NCBI RefSeq assembly: GCF_001039275.2
Contig: NZ_CP030117.1
Coordinates: forward strand, 4,744,501-4,808,500
Reading direction: 5' to 3'
From: Brevibacillus brevis
Lineage (GTDB): Bacteria > Bacillota > Bacilli > Brevibacillales > Brevibacillaceae
DNA: 64,000 nt
The notes under the pieces are model-generated. The model saw only the letters and a program-made list of their open reading frames with translations, had not been told where the DNA came from and ran no database searches. Within the stretch, counting starts at the first letter, position 1, and every line of letters begins with the position of its first letter. Below, piece after piece: positions 9,102-17,147 of this stretch. Made by a program: the position numbers and the translations under genes.

Positions 9102-9656
9102 TTATTTCAACAACAAGCGGGTATTGGCTATGTAAATGATGTCGCCAGCCTTCACTTTATGCGGCTGTTCAATCTCCAGCTTGCTCTTGTCACGTTTGTT
9201 CGGCTGCTTGATGCCTGTGCCGTTTTTGGAATGAATATCCTCGATGAACCAGTCTCCAGACGCTTGATTCAGAACCGCATGCTGCTTGCTGATCAAGGCG
9301 GCATATTCCGCGTCGGCCAAATCGATGTCGACCTCGTTTTGCGCGGAGCTTTTCCCGATCAAAAGGGATGTCTCCCCTTGGATGAACCACTCCTTCACGC
9401 TCTCTCCCTCTTCATCTAACAGAACCAGTTTGGTGACGCCATCCTCTTTCTTTGGCTCCGGTTCGTCGGGGCTTCCGAACTTGACGATAATGACCCCGAA
9501 CAAAAAGAGTCCGAAGGCAATTCCCGTAATAATTTTCAGAGTGTTGCTGTCCGTATAACCAAAGACATAAATGAGTGCACTAATCACAAGAATGGAAATC
9601 AGCAGCTCTATGAGCTTCACTCTGATGGACTTTTGGTACCCTTTTTTCTTCGCCAC
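9102..9656 (-). CDS. Membrane FHA-domain protein
   Basis: The 184-aa product has two adjacent membrane helices at its N-terminus (about residues 14-32 and 38-58) and a cytoplasmic FHA domain. FHA motifs are visible: LLIGKSSAQNEVDI, then LISKQHAVLNQ, then IEDIHSKNGTGI. It should bind a phosphothreonine partner at the membrane. It differs from the neighbouring FHA protein by its anchor and by the lack of a zinc ribbon. It is the second FHA gene in the operon, 71 bases upstream of the zinc-ribbon FHA gene. The family call is firm; the ligand is unknown. Confidence 0.92.
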   Translation of the reverse strand: MAKKKGYQKSIRVKLIELLISILVISALIYVFGYTDSNTLKIITGIAFGLFLFGVIIVKFGSPDEPEPKKEDGVTKLVLLDEEGESVKEWFIQGETSLLIGKSSAQNEVDIDLADAEYAALISKQHAVLNQASGDWFIEDIHSKNGTGIKQPNKRDKSKLEIEQPHKVKAGDIIYIANTRLLLK

Positions 9657-9844
9657 ATCTTTACCCCCAATCCACTACCTATGTATGCTCGTGATCAAAA
9701 GATGATTTTTTGAACTCTTTTTAAGCAAAATGCTCCGAGCTTTGGACGAATGGTGTATGTATAGACATCCATCCAAAGACAGGAGCAGGTTGCAACTACC
9801 TCTATGTCATGAAAGAGCTGTCATCCAAGCCCGATTTTTCCCTC

Positions 9845-10297
9845 TTATTTTTTCTTCATGCGGAAAAACTGTTCAAACATATCCGTCGTATCCAGTGGAT
9901 TTTTCTTTTCGGATTTCATGGTGTTTGGATTAATCTCGCCTGTCTTCGGATGAAAACCAAAAAATCGTTCGAAGGTGCTCCCCAAATCTTCGAAGTTCAC
10001 ACCCGTTGCAGTCTGTGCTTGCTGTTTGCTTTGCCCTTGTTTTGTGCTGCCTGTATGACTAGTCTGTTGTTGCTTCTTCTGCTGAAAAGCTTCGTAACGC
10101 GCATCGTACGCCTCGCGCAAGGCAGGGTCCTGCAATGTCTGATAGGCCTCGGTAATTTCTTTAAAGATTCGCTCTGACTCACTGCTCCCGGCATTGACAT
10201 CCGGATGATGCTGCTTTGCCAGTTGACGGTATGCTTTTTTGATGTCATTCGTGGAAGCTTGTTTGGTTAGCCCCAGAATCTCGTAATAATTTTTCAT
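9845..10297 (-). CDS. J-domain (DnaJ-like) co-chaperone
   Basis: This 150-aa protein begins with a complete J domain (residues 1-65): [26 protein letters not shown] with the HPD triad, and [15 protein letters not shown]. After it come a Gln-rich linker and a C-terminus with [12 protein letters not shown]. It lacks the zinc-finger and client-binding domains of full DnaJ, so it is a dedicated co-chaperone that stimulates a particular Hsp70. The obvious partner is the Hsp70-like protein at 1066-3738 in the same operon. A strong hairpin separates it from the tube-like gene upstream. Confidence 0.93.
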   Translation of the reverse strand: MKNYYEILGLTKQASTNDIKKAYRQLAKQHHPDVNAGSSESERIFKEITEAYQTLQDPALREAYDARYEAFQQKKQQQTSHTGSTKQGQSKQQAQTATGVNFEDLGSTFERFFGFHPKTGEINPNTMKSEKKNPLDTTDMFEQFFRMKKK

Positions 10298-10337
10298 GCA
10301 TGCACCCTCTGTCTGGCAATGATTTTGGTTATTTTGT

Positions 10338-10376
10338 AGAGCCGTACCTCGAACACGGCTTTCGAGATACGGCTCT
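10338..10376 (-). promoter_or_regulatory. Strong hairpin without U-tract between tube-like and DnaJ genes
   Basis: Two 16-base arms (10338-10353 and 10361-10376) pair with a single mismatch around a 7-base loop. On the minus strand the bases after the hairpin read ACAAAATAACC, so it is not a classic intrinsic terminator. It could stop 3' exonucleases and protect the sheath-tube message, or work as a leaky terminator so that downstream regulatory genes are made at a lower level. Confidence 0.65.
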
Positions 10377-10399
10377 TCCTACCTTACTTCATGCAAAAC

Positions 10400-10825
10400 C
10401 TAAACAGCGTAGCCGCCTTCGATTTTGGTGAGTTCGGTTTTGTCTTTCTTTTGCTTGATGAAGATGCTGAATGTTCCTACACCCTCGGTATCACCAAAGC
10501 TCTCGTTGTAATCCACTACGAATGCGTTCGGGAAGTAGATTTTGCGGATCACTTGATCAGCAGCGATTACTTCCAGTGTTACTTTGCGGTAGCAATCCGC
10601 TTTTTCTGCTGGTACCAAAGACCAGAGAGCCAGCTTCATGGTGTCATCCGCACTGTCACCATCTGTTGCAGTGATGATTTTGCCAGTCAGTTTCAGTGTT
10701 GCACCCACATCTGTGGAACGCGCGTTGGAATCGTCTGGCGTGTCAGTGTCGTACTTTACTGTCTGAATGTTGTCCATGCCCAGCTCAATTGTTTCAGAAC
10801 CTTCTACTTTGAGTCGAAAACCCAT
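10400..10825 (-). CDS. Hcp/tube-like protein (tentative), 141 aa
   Basis: The start at ATG 10825 is preceded by GGAGGTTTTATTC; a longer open frame upstream lacks such a site. The product is a small, soluble, beta-rich protein (MGFRLKVEGSETIELG, then GATLKLTGKII, a TMKLALWSLVP segment, and VTLEVIAADQVIRKIYFPNA). It ends with a strand-turn-strand FSIFIKQKKDKTELTKIEGG. Size, lack of signal and beta content fit Hcp/gp19-type tube subunits, and the gene sits directly after the sheath-like gene, the usual order in contractile systems. This is inferred from pattern and order; I see no diagnostic motif. The alternative is an unrelated small cluster protein. Confidence 0.7.
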   Translation of the reverse strand: MGFRLKVEGSETIELGMDNIQTVKYDTDTPDDSNARSTDVGATLKLTGKIITATDGDSADDTMKLALWSLVPAEKADCYRKVTLEVIAADQVIRKIYFPNAFVVDYNESFGDTEGVGTFSIFIKQKKDKTELTKIEGGYAV

Positions 10826-10975
10826 GAATAAAACCTCCTTGGAATGAAATCTTGCTCTCGAATTACCTGATTGGCTTCGAGGCTTATGTGTAAGGGTGCG
10901 TTTTGGGAAACACACCTCTAACCACCTGCGTAATGTGTCAAAAAGTTTCATAAACAGCTCTCCAGGGGATCAATG

Positions 10976-13144
10976 CTATGCTTTGACCGGAGTCGTTCCT
11001 TTGGTGATGGTGACCTCCAGGTTTTTCACATTGCCGTTGAACACCAGATCGATATGGCACAGATTGCTCTTGTCATCGATGATGTAGCTCATGTCATCTC
11101 CATCGTGAATGATAGAGTTCACGAAGCCGCGTGTGCCCAGCCATTTGCTTTTTTGGCTGCTCGGATTGTTACTGAAGAACTTCACGATGTTGTCATGTTT
11201 GAAATCACCCGTCTGGAAGCGGAGAATCCGCTCGATATAGGTGCTGACCAGTGTTTTGTAGATGGAATCAAAGCCGTCCTCTGCCATGGCGAGGCTGCGT
11301 GCCTTGTACACTGTAATGCGCTTGATATCTTTGCCTTGGATTTGTGCATTTTCCGAAGAGAAGACGAATCCAAAGTTTTTACGGTTGATGGAGTCTTTGA
11401 TGTTGTTGGTAAAGCCAGAGATTTCTTTGGCCATTGTGGTGACAGCGCGGAGTCCATTTTCACCTGCTTCGATGTCAAAGCGCACACCTGGATATTCGCG
11501 GCTAACCACTTTGAAGGTCTCGCGCAAGTACTCTGGACACTGGTACGCTGCCACGATACCAGCAGCTACATAGCTGGCACCGACATAAACACCCTCGATC
11601 CACAGCTTCAGGATGTCTTCTTTTTCCTGGGACAGCTTCACGCCGTCTTCGGTTTGCAGCATTCTGCTGTCGATGACAACTCCTGATTTATCTTTCGGAA
11701 TAATCGTGAAGTTCGGAATGCACGGGATAGCGAATTCACTAAATTCTTTGCGCACCAGGATTCCGCACTTGTCGATGTATTTATCAATGCCCGCTGTCGC
11801 CATGCTGTTGAAGGTCGTTTCTTCACCTGTACTGAAGCTGAAGAACACTTGTACCTTGAAGTCCTTGACGACTTGGAGCAGCATGGTGAGCGATTCCATC
11901 GTATTGCCGTCCTGCTTGACGACTTTTTCGTTCCCACGGAAACGCTCGCGAGTCACTTGTGCTTTTCCGGCGGAATCCATATCAACCGATGGAACGATTC
12001 CGAACCAGATTGTATCCGTGAAGTCGTTTTTCGCGTTAACCGTGTTCAGGTAAGTCTCCAGACGTGGAATGTTGCTGGACTTCACGAGCATGTCGAGCTT
12101 CGTATTCGTGATCAGCATCGCTGGCTGCATGCCTTTGTTCTTGGTCACGTACTGATCGAAGAACATCTTCACGCCCAAAATCTTCTCAACCAAAGGCTTC
12201 ACTGTTTTTACGAAGTCGTCCTTGGCGTTTTTGTAAAACTCCAGATACGTATTGTAGTTCTGTACTTCTGTCTCAATGTTGACTTCGGTATGTACCGTCG
12301 GCAGCGGGCAGAAGGTGCGCACCACGAGATCTTTTACATAGGTGGATGGCGTCTCTGTGATCGACTCGTAATCCTCTTCGAAAACGTTCATCAGTCCGTT
12401 TCCGCTGTTTTCATCGAGAACCATCAGCTCGCGGCTGTCACTCTTCGGTGCCTCGATGATCTTCAGTTCTCCGTCTTCCCCAATCGTCAGCATCCCGATC
12501 TGAATCGCTTCTGATTGGTTCTCTTCTTGTGCGCCGCCCAAGAGCAGGCGTGTTTTGATATCTTCAATCGCCAGCGGCAGCATTGCCATGACGTTGTTGT
12601 AGTTTTTGCTGGCATCTTCGAACATCGTGTTCAGCTTGTCACCGAGATCGAGCTTCTTCGGATCGCCATCATCGAGCTTTTCATAATGGCCGTACAAGTA
12701 GTGAATCTCTTTGCGCACCTGACGGATGTCATCCATCACTTTTTTCGGGGAAATCATATCGAGCAAATTCTCGAATTTGAAATCCACATTGGTGATTCCT
12801 TGGCTGCGCTTCGTATCAATCAGGGTAAAGAGCATTTTCAAGAAGTCGTTGCTCTGATCGATCTTGATCTCGGAAATCGCATCCTCTGCAATTCCATCAG
12901 GCTTTTTCAAGGTGTACATCACTTTTTGGTTTGCTGCATTGTAGAACGAATACACACTCGGGGAGAACTTGTCCAAAAACTCATCAAAGCTGCGCACGAG
13001 GAGATGCTCGTTGATCTCCTTGATTTTGTCATCGCTGAGACTGTCGATGCCTTTTACATCTCCAACAATGGTGATGAGGTCCAATTTTTCCGGGTTGATC
13101 TCTTCGAACAGCATGGTTCGGTTGGTCTGGTTAATAATGTCCAT
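10976..13144 (-). CDS. Contractile-sheath-like protein (TssC/phage sheath type, tentative), 722 aa
   Basis: The start is ATG 13144 behind AGAAAGGGGCC; the open frame extends further up but without a ribosome site. The protein is soluble and has no catalytic motif. The C-terminal half has the order seen in sheath proteins: a segment LWIEGVYVGASYVAAGIVAA like the stretch with bound insertion strands, an ITVYKARSLAM strand followed by a long helix IYKTLVSTYIERILRF, and a final beta arm HIDLVFNGNVKNLEVTI. The N-terminal 300 residues are helical (possible TssB-like or regulatory part); standard TssC is about 490 aa. It is the first gene of the operon and is followed by the tube-like gene. This is good structural inference, not proof. 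Confidence 0.72.
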   Translation of the reverse strand: MDIINQTNRTMLFEEINPEKLDLITIVGDVKGIDSLSDDKIKEINEHLLVRSFDEFLDKFSPSVYSFYNAANQKVMYTLKKPDGIAEDAISEIKIDQSNDFLKMLFTLIDTKRSQGITNVDFKFENLLDMISPKKVMDDIRQVRKEIHYLYGHYEKLDDGDPKKLDLGDKLNTMFEDASKNYNNVMAMLPLAIEDIKTRLLLGGAQEENQSEAIQIGMLTIGEDGELKIIEAPKSDSRELMVLDENSGNGLMNVFEEDYESITETPSTYVKDLVVRTFCPLPTVHTEVNIETEVQNYNTYLEFYKNAKDDFVKTVKPLVEKILGVKMFFDQYVTKNKGMQPAMLITNTKLDMLVKSSNIPRLETYLNTVNAKNDFTDTIWFGIVPSVDMDSAGKAQVTRERFRGNEKVVKQDGNTMESLTMLLQVVKDFKVQVFFSFSTGEETTFNSMATAGIDKYIDKCGILVRKEFSEFAIPCIPNFTIIPKDKSGVVIDSRMLQTEDGVKLSQEKEDILKLWIEGVYVGASYVAAGIVAAYQCPEYLRETFKVVSREYPGVRFDIEAGENGLRAVTTMAKEISGFTNNIKDSINRKNFGFVFSSENAQIQGKDIKRITVYKARSLAMAEDGFDSIYKTLVSTYIERILRFQTGDFKHDNIVKFFSNNPSSQKSKWLGTRGFVNSIIHDGDDMSYIIDDKSNLCHIDLVFNGNVKNLEVTITKGTTPVKA

Positions 13145-13178
13145 AAATGGCCCCTTTCTGTTGTCTGCATAACCACTT

Positions 13179-13209
13179 AGTCCTACTTGATAAATGATGA
13201 GTCCTACTT
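13179..13209 (-). promoter_or_regulatory. Two direct repeats AGTCCTACTT in the sheath operon leader
   Basis: AGTCCTACTT occurs at 13179-13188 and again at 13200-13209, so the repeats are 21 bases apart, two helical turns. They lie between the promoter at 13272-13299 and the sheath-like start codon at 13144. A dimeric repressor, or an RNA-binding factor acting on the leader, could use them. No protein is assigned. Confidence 0.45.
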
Positions 13210-13271
13210 CACGAATAAGGATACAAATCGTGACATTTATACCAAAAACAAACAAAAAATCTTGCCTCTAA

Positions 13272-13299
13272 ATTAAACTTTGCTCGCATTATTTGTCAA
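13272..13299 (-). promoter_or_regulatory. Sigma-A-type promoter of the sheath operon
   Basis: On the minus strand TTGACA (13299-13294) is separated by 16 bases from TTTAAT (13277-13272). The -35 box is perfect and the -10 box differs at one base. It would give a leader of roughly 120 bases ahead of the start codon at 13144. Confidence 0.6.
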
Positions 13300-13690
13300 C
13301 ATTCCGCCGATTGTGACAAATTTCCTATACCTATGTGACCATTCTCAGTATTTAGACCCATTTTATTCCACAAATCTTCCTTTTCTTGGATTCCCGTTTT
13401 ATGCTGAAGACACCGAGTCTCCTTTCCTAGGTCTTCGGAAAAGAAGGGTTAAGCCTCGCCTTGTCCCCTCTCTTACTAGAAAAGAAGCACAAGGACTGAT
13501 AGATGATTCTCCCTAGTTGCCGCTGGGGAGTATTATGCATTCACCTCATATTTACAAAAATGGGTGTTATTAACTTTTATATACATCGGCAATAGGAAAC
13601 CGATCTTTTATACGAACAAACATTTATAGGTAAATCGTCCCATTTTAGTAAGTCATGAACTTTTTAAAATTTTTTTCAGAAAAAAGGTGA
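13300..13690. other. AT-rich divergent intergenic region without a supported gene
   Basis: About 390 bases separate the sheath operon promoter from the VWA gene. The stretch is AT rich, especially 13540-13680. A plus-strand frame at 13280-13516 has no ribosome binding site and no family resemblance. A promoter for the VWA gene should lie here, but I found no convincing -35/-10 pair. Confidence 0.5.
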
Positions 13691-13694
13691 ATGT

Positions 13695-15734
13695 ATGTAC
13701 AAAAATCGTCAGTCAGCCCTCTCTCTGCCGCCACTTTTTCGAATGGTGGTCATCGGACTGCTCCTCCCCATGCTCTTCTTGTCCGCCCCTCTTGCTGCGG
13801 GGGCAAATGGAACAGCAGATGCGGGAGTAGACGCGGTCTTTGTCGTTGATACGAGTAATTCCATGAACAAAACGGACCCCGGCAAAACAGCCGCAGAGGT
13901 CATGAGTATGTTCATTGATATGAGCGAAGCCACCCGTACCCGCATTGGCTTTGTCGCCTATAATGATCGGATTGTACAAGCTCAGTCTCCAGCAAGCATG
14001 GCCGAAGCAAGAAATCGGGAACAGCTCAAGCGAACCATTCAAGGGTTGCGTTACTCCGGGTATTCGGATTTGGGGCTCGGTTTGCGCAGAGGGGCAGAGA
14101 TGATAGAAAAAGCAAAGGACCCGGCTCGCAAGCCATTTTTGATCCTTCTCTCAGACGGAGGAACAGATTTGCGGCAAAATGCGGGTGGCAGGAGTGTGGC
14201 AGCATCCAACAAGGATGCGGAAACAGCTATCTCGAAAGCAAAAGCGCAAGGCTATCCGATCTATACGATTGGCCTCAATAGCGATGGCTCCGTCCAAAAG
14301 GATCAATTGAAAAAAATCGCAGAGGCAACAGGCGGAACTTCCTTTGTCACACAAAGTACGGATGACCTGCCCGAAATCTTCAATCAGATTTTTGCCAAGC
14401 ATATTCAATCGCAGCTCGTGTCGGTGGCAGCGATGACAGCTACCGGTGGTTTGCAGGAAGTGACCGTGACCATTCCTAACTCCAGTATGCAGGAAGCGAA
14501 CATCATCCTGTTGTCCAACAATCCGCTGCTGGAATCGCAAGTGTACTATCAATCGCAAAATGTTCATTTTATGAAATCGAAAAAATATTCGCTGATGAAA
14601 ATCGAAAAGCCGAAGAAGGGGAACTATCTCGTTAAATTTAGAGGCAAACCCGGGGATTTGGTGAAAATCAATTTACTGGGGAATTACAGCTTGATGGCGG
14701 GTGTAGAGGTCAAGCCTGAACCTGTTATCAAGGGGAATCCTGCTACGTTTACTACCTATCTCCACCACCTGGAAGGGGGCAAACGACTGGATGACAAGGA
14801 TGTGTACGCATCCATGCAAGCAGAACTGATCGTAAACGATCTCGCGGGGAAAAAAGAAGAAAAGGTCCCGATGAAGAATCTTGGTGATAGCTTTACGGTC
14901 GACTACGTCTTCCCTCACACGGGCAAGTACGAGTGGAAAATCTTTATGAACGGCCCGGACTTTTATCGCGAGACGGCTTCGAGCGTTTTTGATATGACGA
15001 ATATCGCGCCAGTTGCTGCCTCGGTCAATACCTTGACGATCGAGAAGGAAAACGGCGAGCAGGCTATCGATTTGGGTTCGTTCTTCACAGATGCCAATAA
15101 CGACAAGCTGACCTATACCATTGTCACCGCTGATCCAGACGAACGATTTGTCGCTACGATCCAAGACGCGGCTCTGAAGCTGTCACCAGAGAAAAGCGGC
15201 ACATTAGAAATCACCATTACCGCCACGGATGCGGAAGGAGCAAGCGTCACAGGCCCGCTCGTCATTACCGTGCATTCGGTATGGGATCGCTACATTACCA
15301 TCGGCATAATTGTGTTGCTCGTAGCAGCGATCGGCTACGGTGTTTACCTGCTTACACGTCCTAAACCAGCCTTTGTAGGTCGTCTGGAGGGGTATTTCCT
15401 GCACACGGCAAGCGGCCACGACATACCAGTCAAGTTTTGGCCTCTCGCCTCCTTTGGCAAGAAACAACGGATCACATTGCAGGAGCTGTTCACCAGTTTG
15501 GATGTGAATGAGCATTTACCCGAAGCGCAGAAGATTTACTTCCAGCCTGGAAAAAATCAGACGTTGCTCTTGGTCAACCATAGTCACTGCACAGTTGAGC
15601 GGGGCAAGGAAACCATGCCCCGACATAAAAAGCTCGTCCTCCAATACAATGACAAGGTGTATGTGACCTTCGAGGATCGGATGACGGAGATCGAAATTCG
15701 CTTTAAGAAATCGTCTAATGAGGAAGCTTCCTAA
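13695..15734 (+). CDS. VWA-domain protein, secreted N-domain and membrane anchored
   Basis: This 679-aa protein follows the ribosome site AAAGGTGA. It has a signal peptide (hydrophobic VVIGLLLPMLFLS, then SAPLAAGA) and a von Willebrand A domain with MIDAS residues D52, S54 and S56 (VVDTSNSMN), plus ILLSDGGTD further on. An Ig/cadherin-like segment follows at about 435-525. One membrane helix comes near 532-552 (ITIGIIVLLVAAIGYGV), then a cytoplasmic tail of about 125 residues. VWA domains bind partner proteins through a metal ion. It is divergent from the sheath operon and convergent with the kinase gene, overlapping it by 20 bases. A surface or envelope partner of the apparatus is a reasonable inference. 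Confidence 0.9.
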   Translation: MYKNRQSALSLPPLFRMVVIGLLLPMLFLSAPLAAGANGTADAGVDAVFVVDTSNSMNKTDPGKTAAEVMSMFIDMSEATRTRIGFVAYNDRIVQAQSPASMAEARNREQLKRTIQGLRYSGYSDLGLGLRRGAEMIEKAKDPARKPFLILLSDGGTDLRQNAGGRSVAASNKDAETAISKAKAQGYPIYTIGLNSDGSVQKDQLKKIAEATGGTSFVTQSTDDLPEIFNQIFAKHIQSQLVSVAAMTATGGLQEVTVTIPNSSMQEANIILLSNNPLLESQVYYQSQNVHFMKSKKYSLMKIEKPKKGNYLVKFRGKPGDLVKINLLGNYSLMAGVEVKPEPVIKGNPATFTTYLHHLEGGKRLDDKDVYASMQAELIVNDLAGKKEEKVPMKNLGDSFTVDYVFPHTGKYEWKIFMNGPDFYRETASSVFDMTNIAPVAASVNTLTIEKENGEQAIDLGSFFTDANNDKLTYTIVTADPDERFVATIQDAALKLSPEKSGTLEITITATDAEGASVTGPLVITVHSVWDRYITIGIIVLLVAAIGYGVYLLTRPKPAFVGRLEGYFLHTASGHDIPVKFWPLASFGKKQRITLQELFTSLDVNEHLPEAQKIYFQPGKNQTLLLVNHSHCTVERGKETMPRHKKLVLQYNDKVYVTFEDRMTEIEIRFKKSSNEEAS

Positions 15735-16641
15735 GAGAGAAGCGCGTCTTTCCTTTCCAAATCAGATGCTCTGCACGAATTGCTGTCGCAAACAGCTTGA
15801 GTGTGGGGCATCTTTTTTTCGAGTCGACAGCCAATCCCCACATGATGACATTCGCCAGCAGCAGCGGAACCTCAGGGTTGATCGTTCGAAGCGATGGCAA
15901 GCGATCCTCAATGACTCTTGCCGCCACATCAACGGGACGCTCTTTGGTCAGGCAGTAATACAGCGTGGCAGCCAAGCTATAAATATCCGAGATGACTCCT
16001 TGCTTGGATTGACCCGAGTAAAACTCAAGCGGTGAATACCCTTCTGTCGTCACAATCGGCTTGGGTTCATCACTCACAAAATAAATCGCCGAGCCAAAAT
16101 CAATCAGCACAGGCTGGCCAGCTTCGGTAACCAGGATGTTTTTGGGCTTGATATCGCGATGAATGATGCCTTTTTTGTGCAAATAGTCTAATCCGTCAAA
16201 TATCGGAAGTACCGTCTGATGCAAAAATGCTCCCAGATCAAGCTCTGCTTGTGCTAATACATACGCATCCAGCGTCTTCCCTTTGCAATAGTCCACGACG
16301 AGATAACCTGTGCCATTTTCGGCAAAATGGTCGATGTATCCGATGATATTTTCATGATTCAGTTCTTTGTGTAGAGACGCCTCTTGCCAAAAGCCGTCTA
16401 GCAGCATGTCGAATTTGGTTTTTAACGATGGTCTGCGACAAATGACCTTCACGTGATCCAAATCTCGCATCGCCAATGCTTGAGGGAAAAACTCTTTGAG
16501 AATGAGTGTCCGCTTGCTTTTCATATGGTAGACCACATACACATTCGACAGCTCACTTGTGGAAATGATCTTTTTGATCCGATAAGCTTTTTGCAGGATC
16601 GTGCCTTTTTTCAGACCTCTTTCCCGTTCTACCTGTCCCAT
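15715..16641 (-). CDS. Hanks-type Ser/Thr protein kinase
   Basis: The 308-aa product is a kinase domain with almost no extension and no membrane helix. Visible elements: the VAIK-type lysine in LILKEFFPQ, the catalytic loop HRDIKPKNILV, the metal motif LIDFGSAIYF and an activation-loop end EGYSPLEFY. The glycine-rich loop is poor in glycine (IISTSELSNVYVV), which may lower or alter ATP binding, although the other catalytic residues remain. It would phosphorylate Ser/Thr residues and so oppose the PP2C enzyme at 7655-8503, with the FHA proteins reading the mark. Its 3' end overlaps the convergent VWA gene by 20 bases. Confidence 0.92.
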   Translation of the reverse strand: MGQVERERGLKKGTILQKAYRIKKIISTSELSNVYVVYHMKSKRTLILKEFFPQALAMRDLDHVKVICRRPSLKTKFDMLLDGFWQEASLHKELNHENIIGYIDHFAENGTGYLVVDYCKGKTLDAYVLAQAELDLGAFLHQTVLPIFDGLDYLHKKGIIHRDIKPKNILVTEAGQPVLIDFGSAIYFVSDEPKPIVTTEGYSPLEFYSGQSKQGVISDIYSLAATLYYCLTKERPVDVAARVIEDRLPSLRTINPEVPLLLANVIMWGLAVDSKKRCPTLKLFATAIRAEHLIWKGKTRFSLRKLPH

Positions 16642-16733
16642 GTCATGGCCTCCCCTATCTTTCCTCTCAAAAAATGATAACGAAAGATGGGGGATTATGG
16701 CAATATAAAGAAAAAGGATGGAGAGGGGAATGA

Positions 16734-17111
16734 TTGATCATGGCACATTTGGAATCGTTGTTTCACGTACAAGTTCCCGTGAAAAATTTGGAAGAGGCCA
16801 TTGTCTGGTACTGCAATCACCTTGGCTTTTCCTTACAGGCGCGGTATCGTACTTCCGCTTTTCTTGCCCTGTCTGCCGGACCCACCTTGATGATATGGGA
16901 AACGGATGAAGAGACGTCCACAACCTTTACCGTTGATCATCAACCCATGCCTGTCTTTTTGTACACCACTTCCGATGTGCATGCACTCCATGATTATTTG
17001 CAGGCCCATGAAGTCTCGATTACCCACTACCAAAACGATGGCTTCGGATGGGTGCTCAAGTTTTTTGACCCGAGCGGAAACATGTGGGGCGTCATTCAAA
17101 AGAACAACTAG
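16734..17111 (+). CDS. VOC-family (glyoxalase-like) protein
   Basis: This 125-aa protein has a single vicinal-oxygen-chelate module: FHVQVPVKNLEEAIVWYCNHLGF at the start and LKFFDPSGNMWGVIQ at the end, the usual beta-alpha-beta-beta-beta ends of the fold. A TTG at 16734 has the better spacing to GGAGAGGGG; an ATG at 16740 is also possible. Members include metal-dependent lyases, dioxygenases and antibiotic-binding proteins. Nothing in the sequence fixes the substrate. It stands alone between the kinase gene and a convergent MFS gene. Confidence 0.85.
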   Translation: MIMAHLESLFHVQVPVKNLEEAIVWYCNHLGFSLQARYRTSAFLALSAGPTLMIWETDEETSTTFTVDHQPMPVFLYTTSDVHALHDYLQAHEVSITHYQNDGFGWVLKFFDPSGNMWGVIQKNN

Positions 17112-17147
17112 TCAGTTGGATATGGAAAACAAGAGATCACACCCTAT

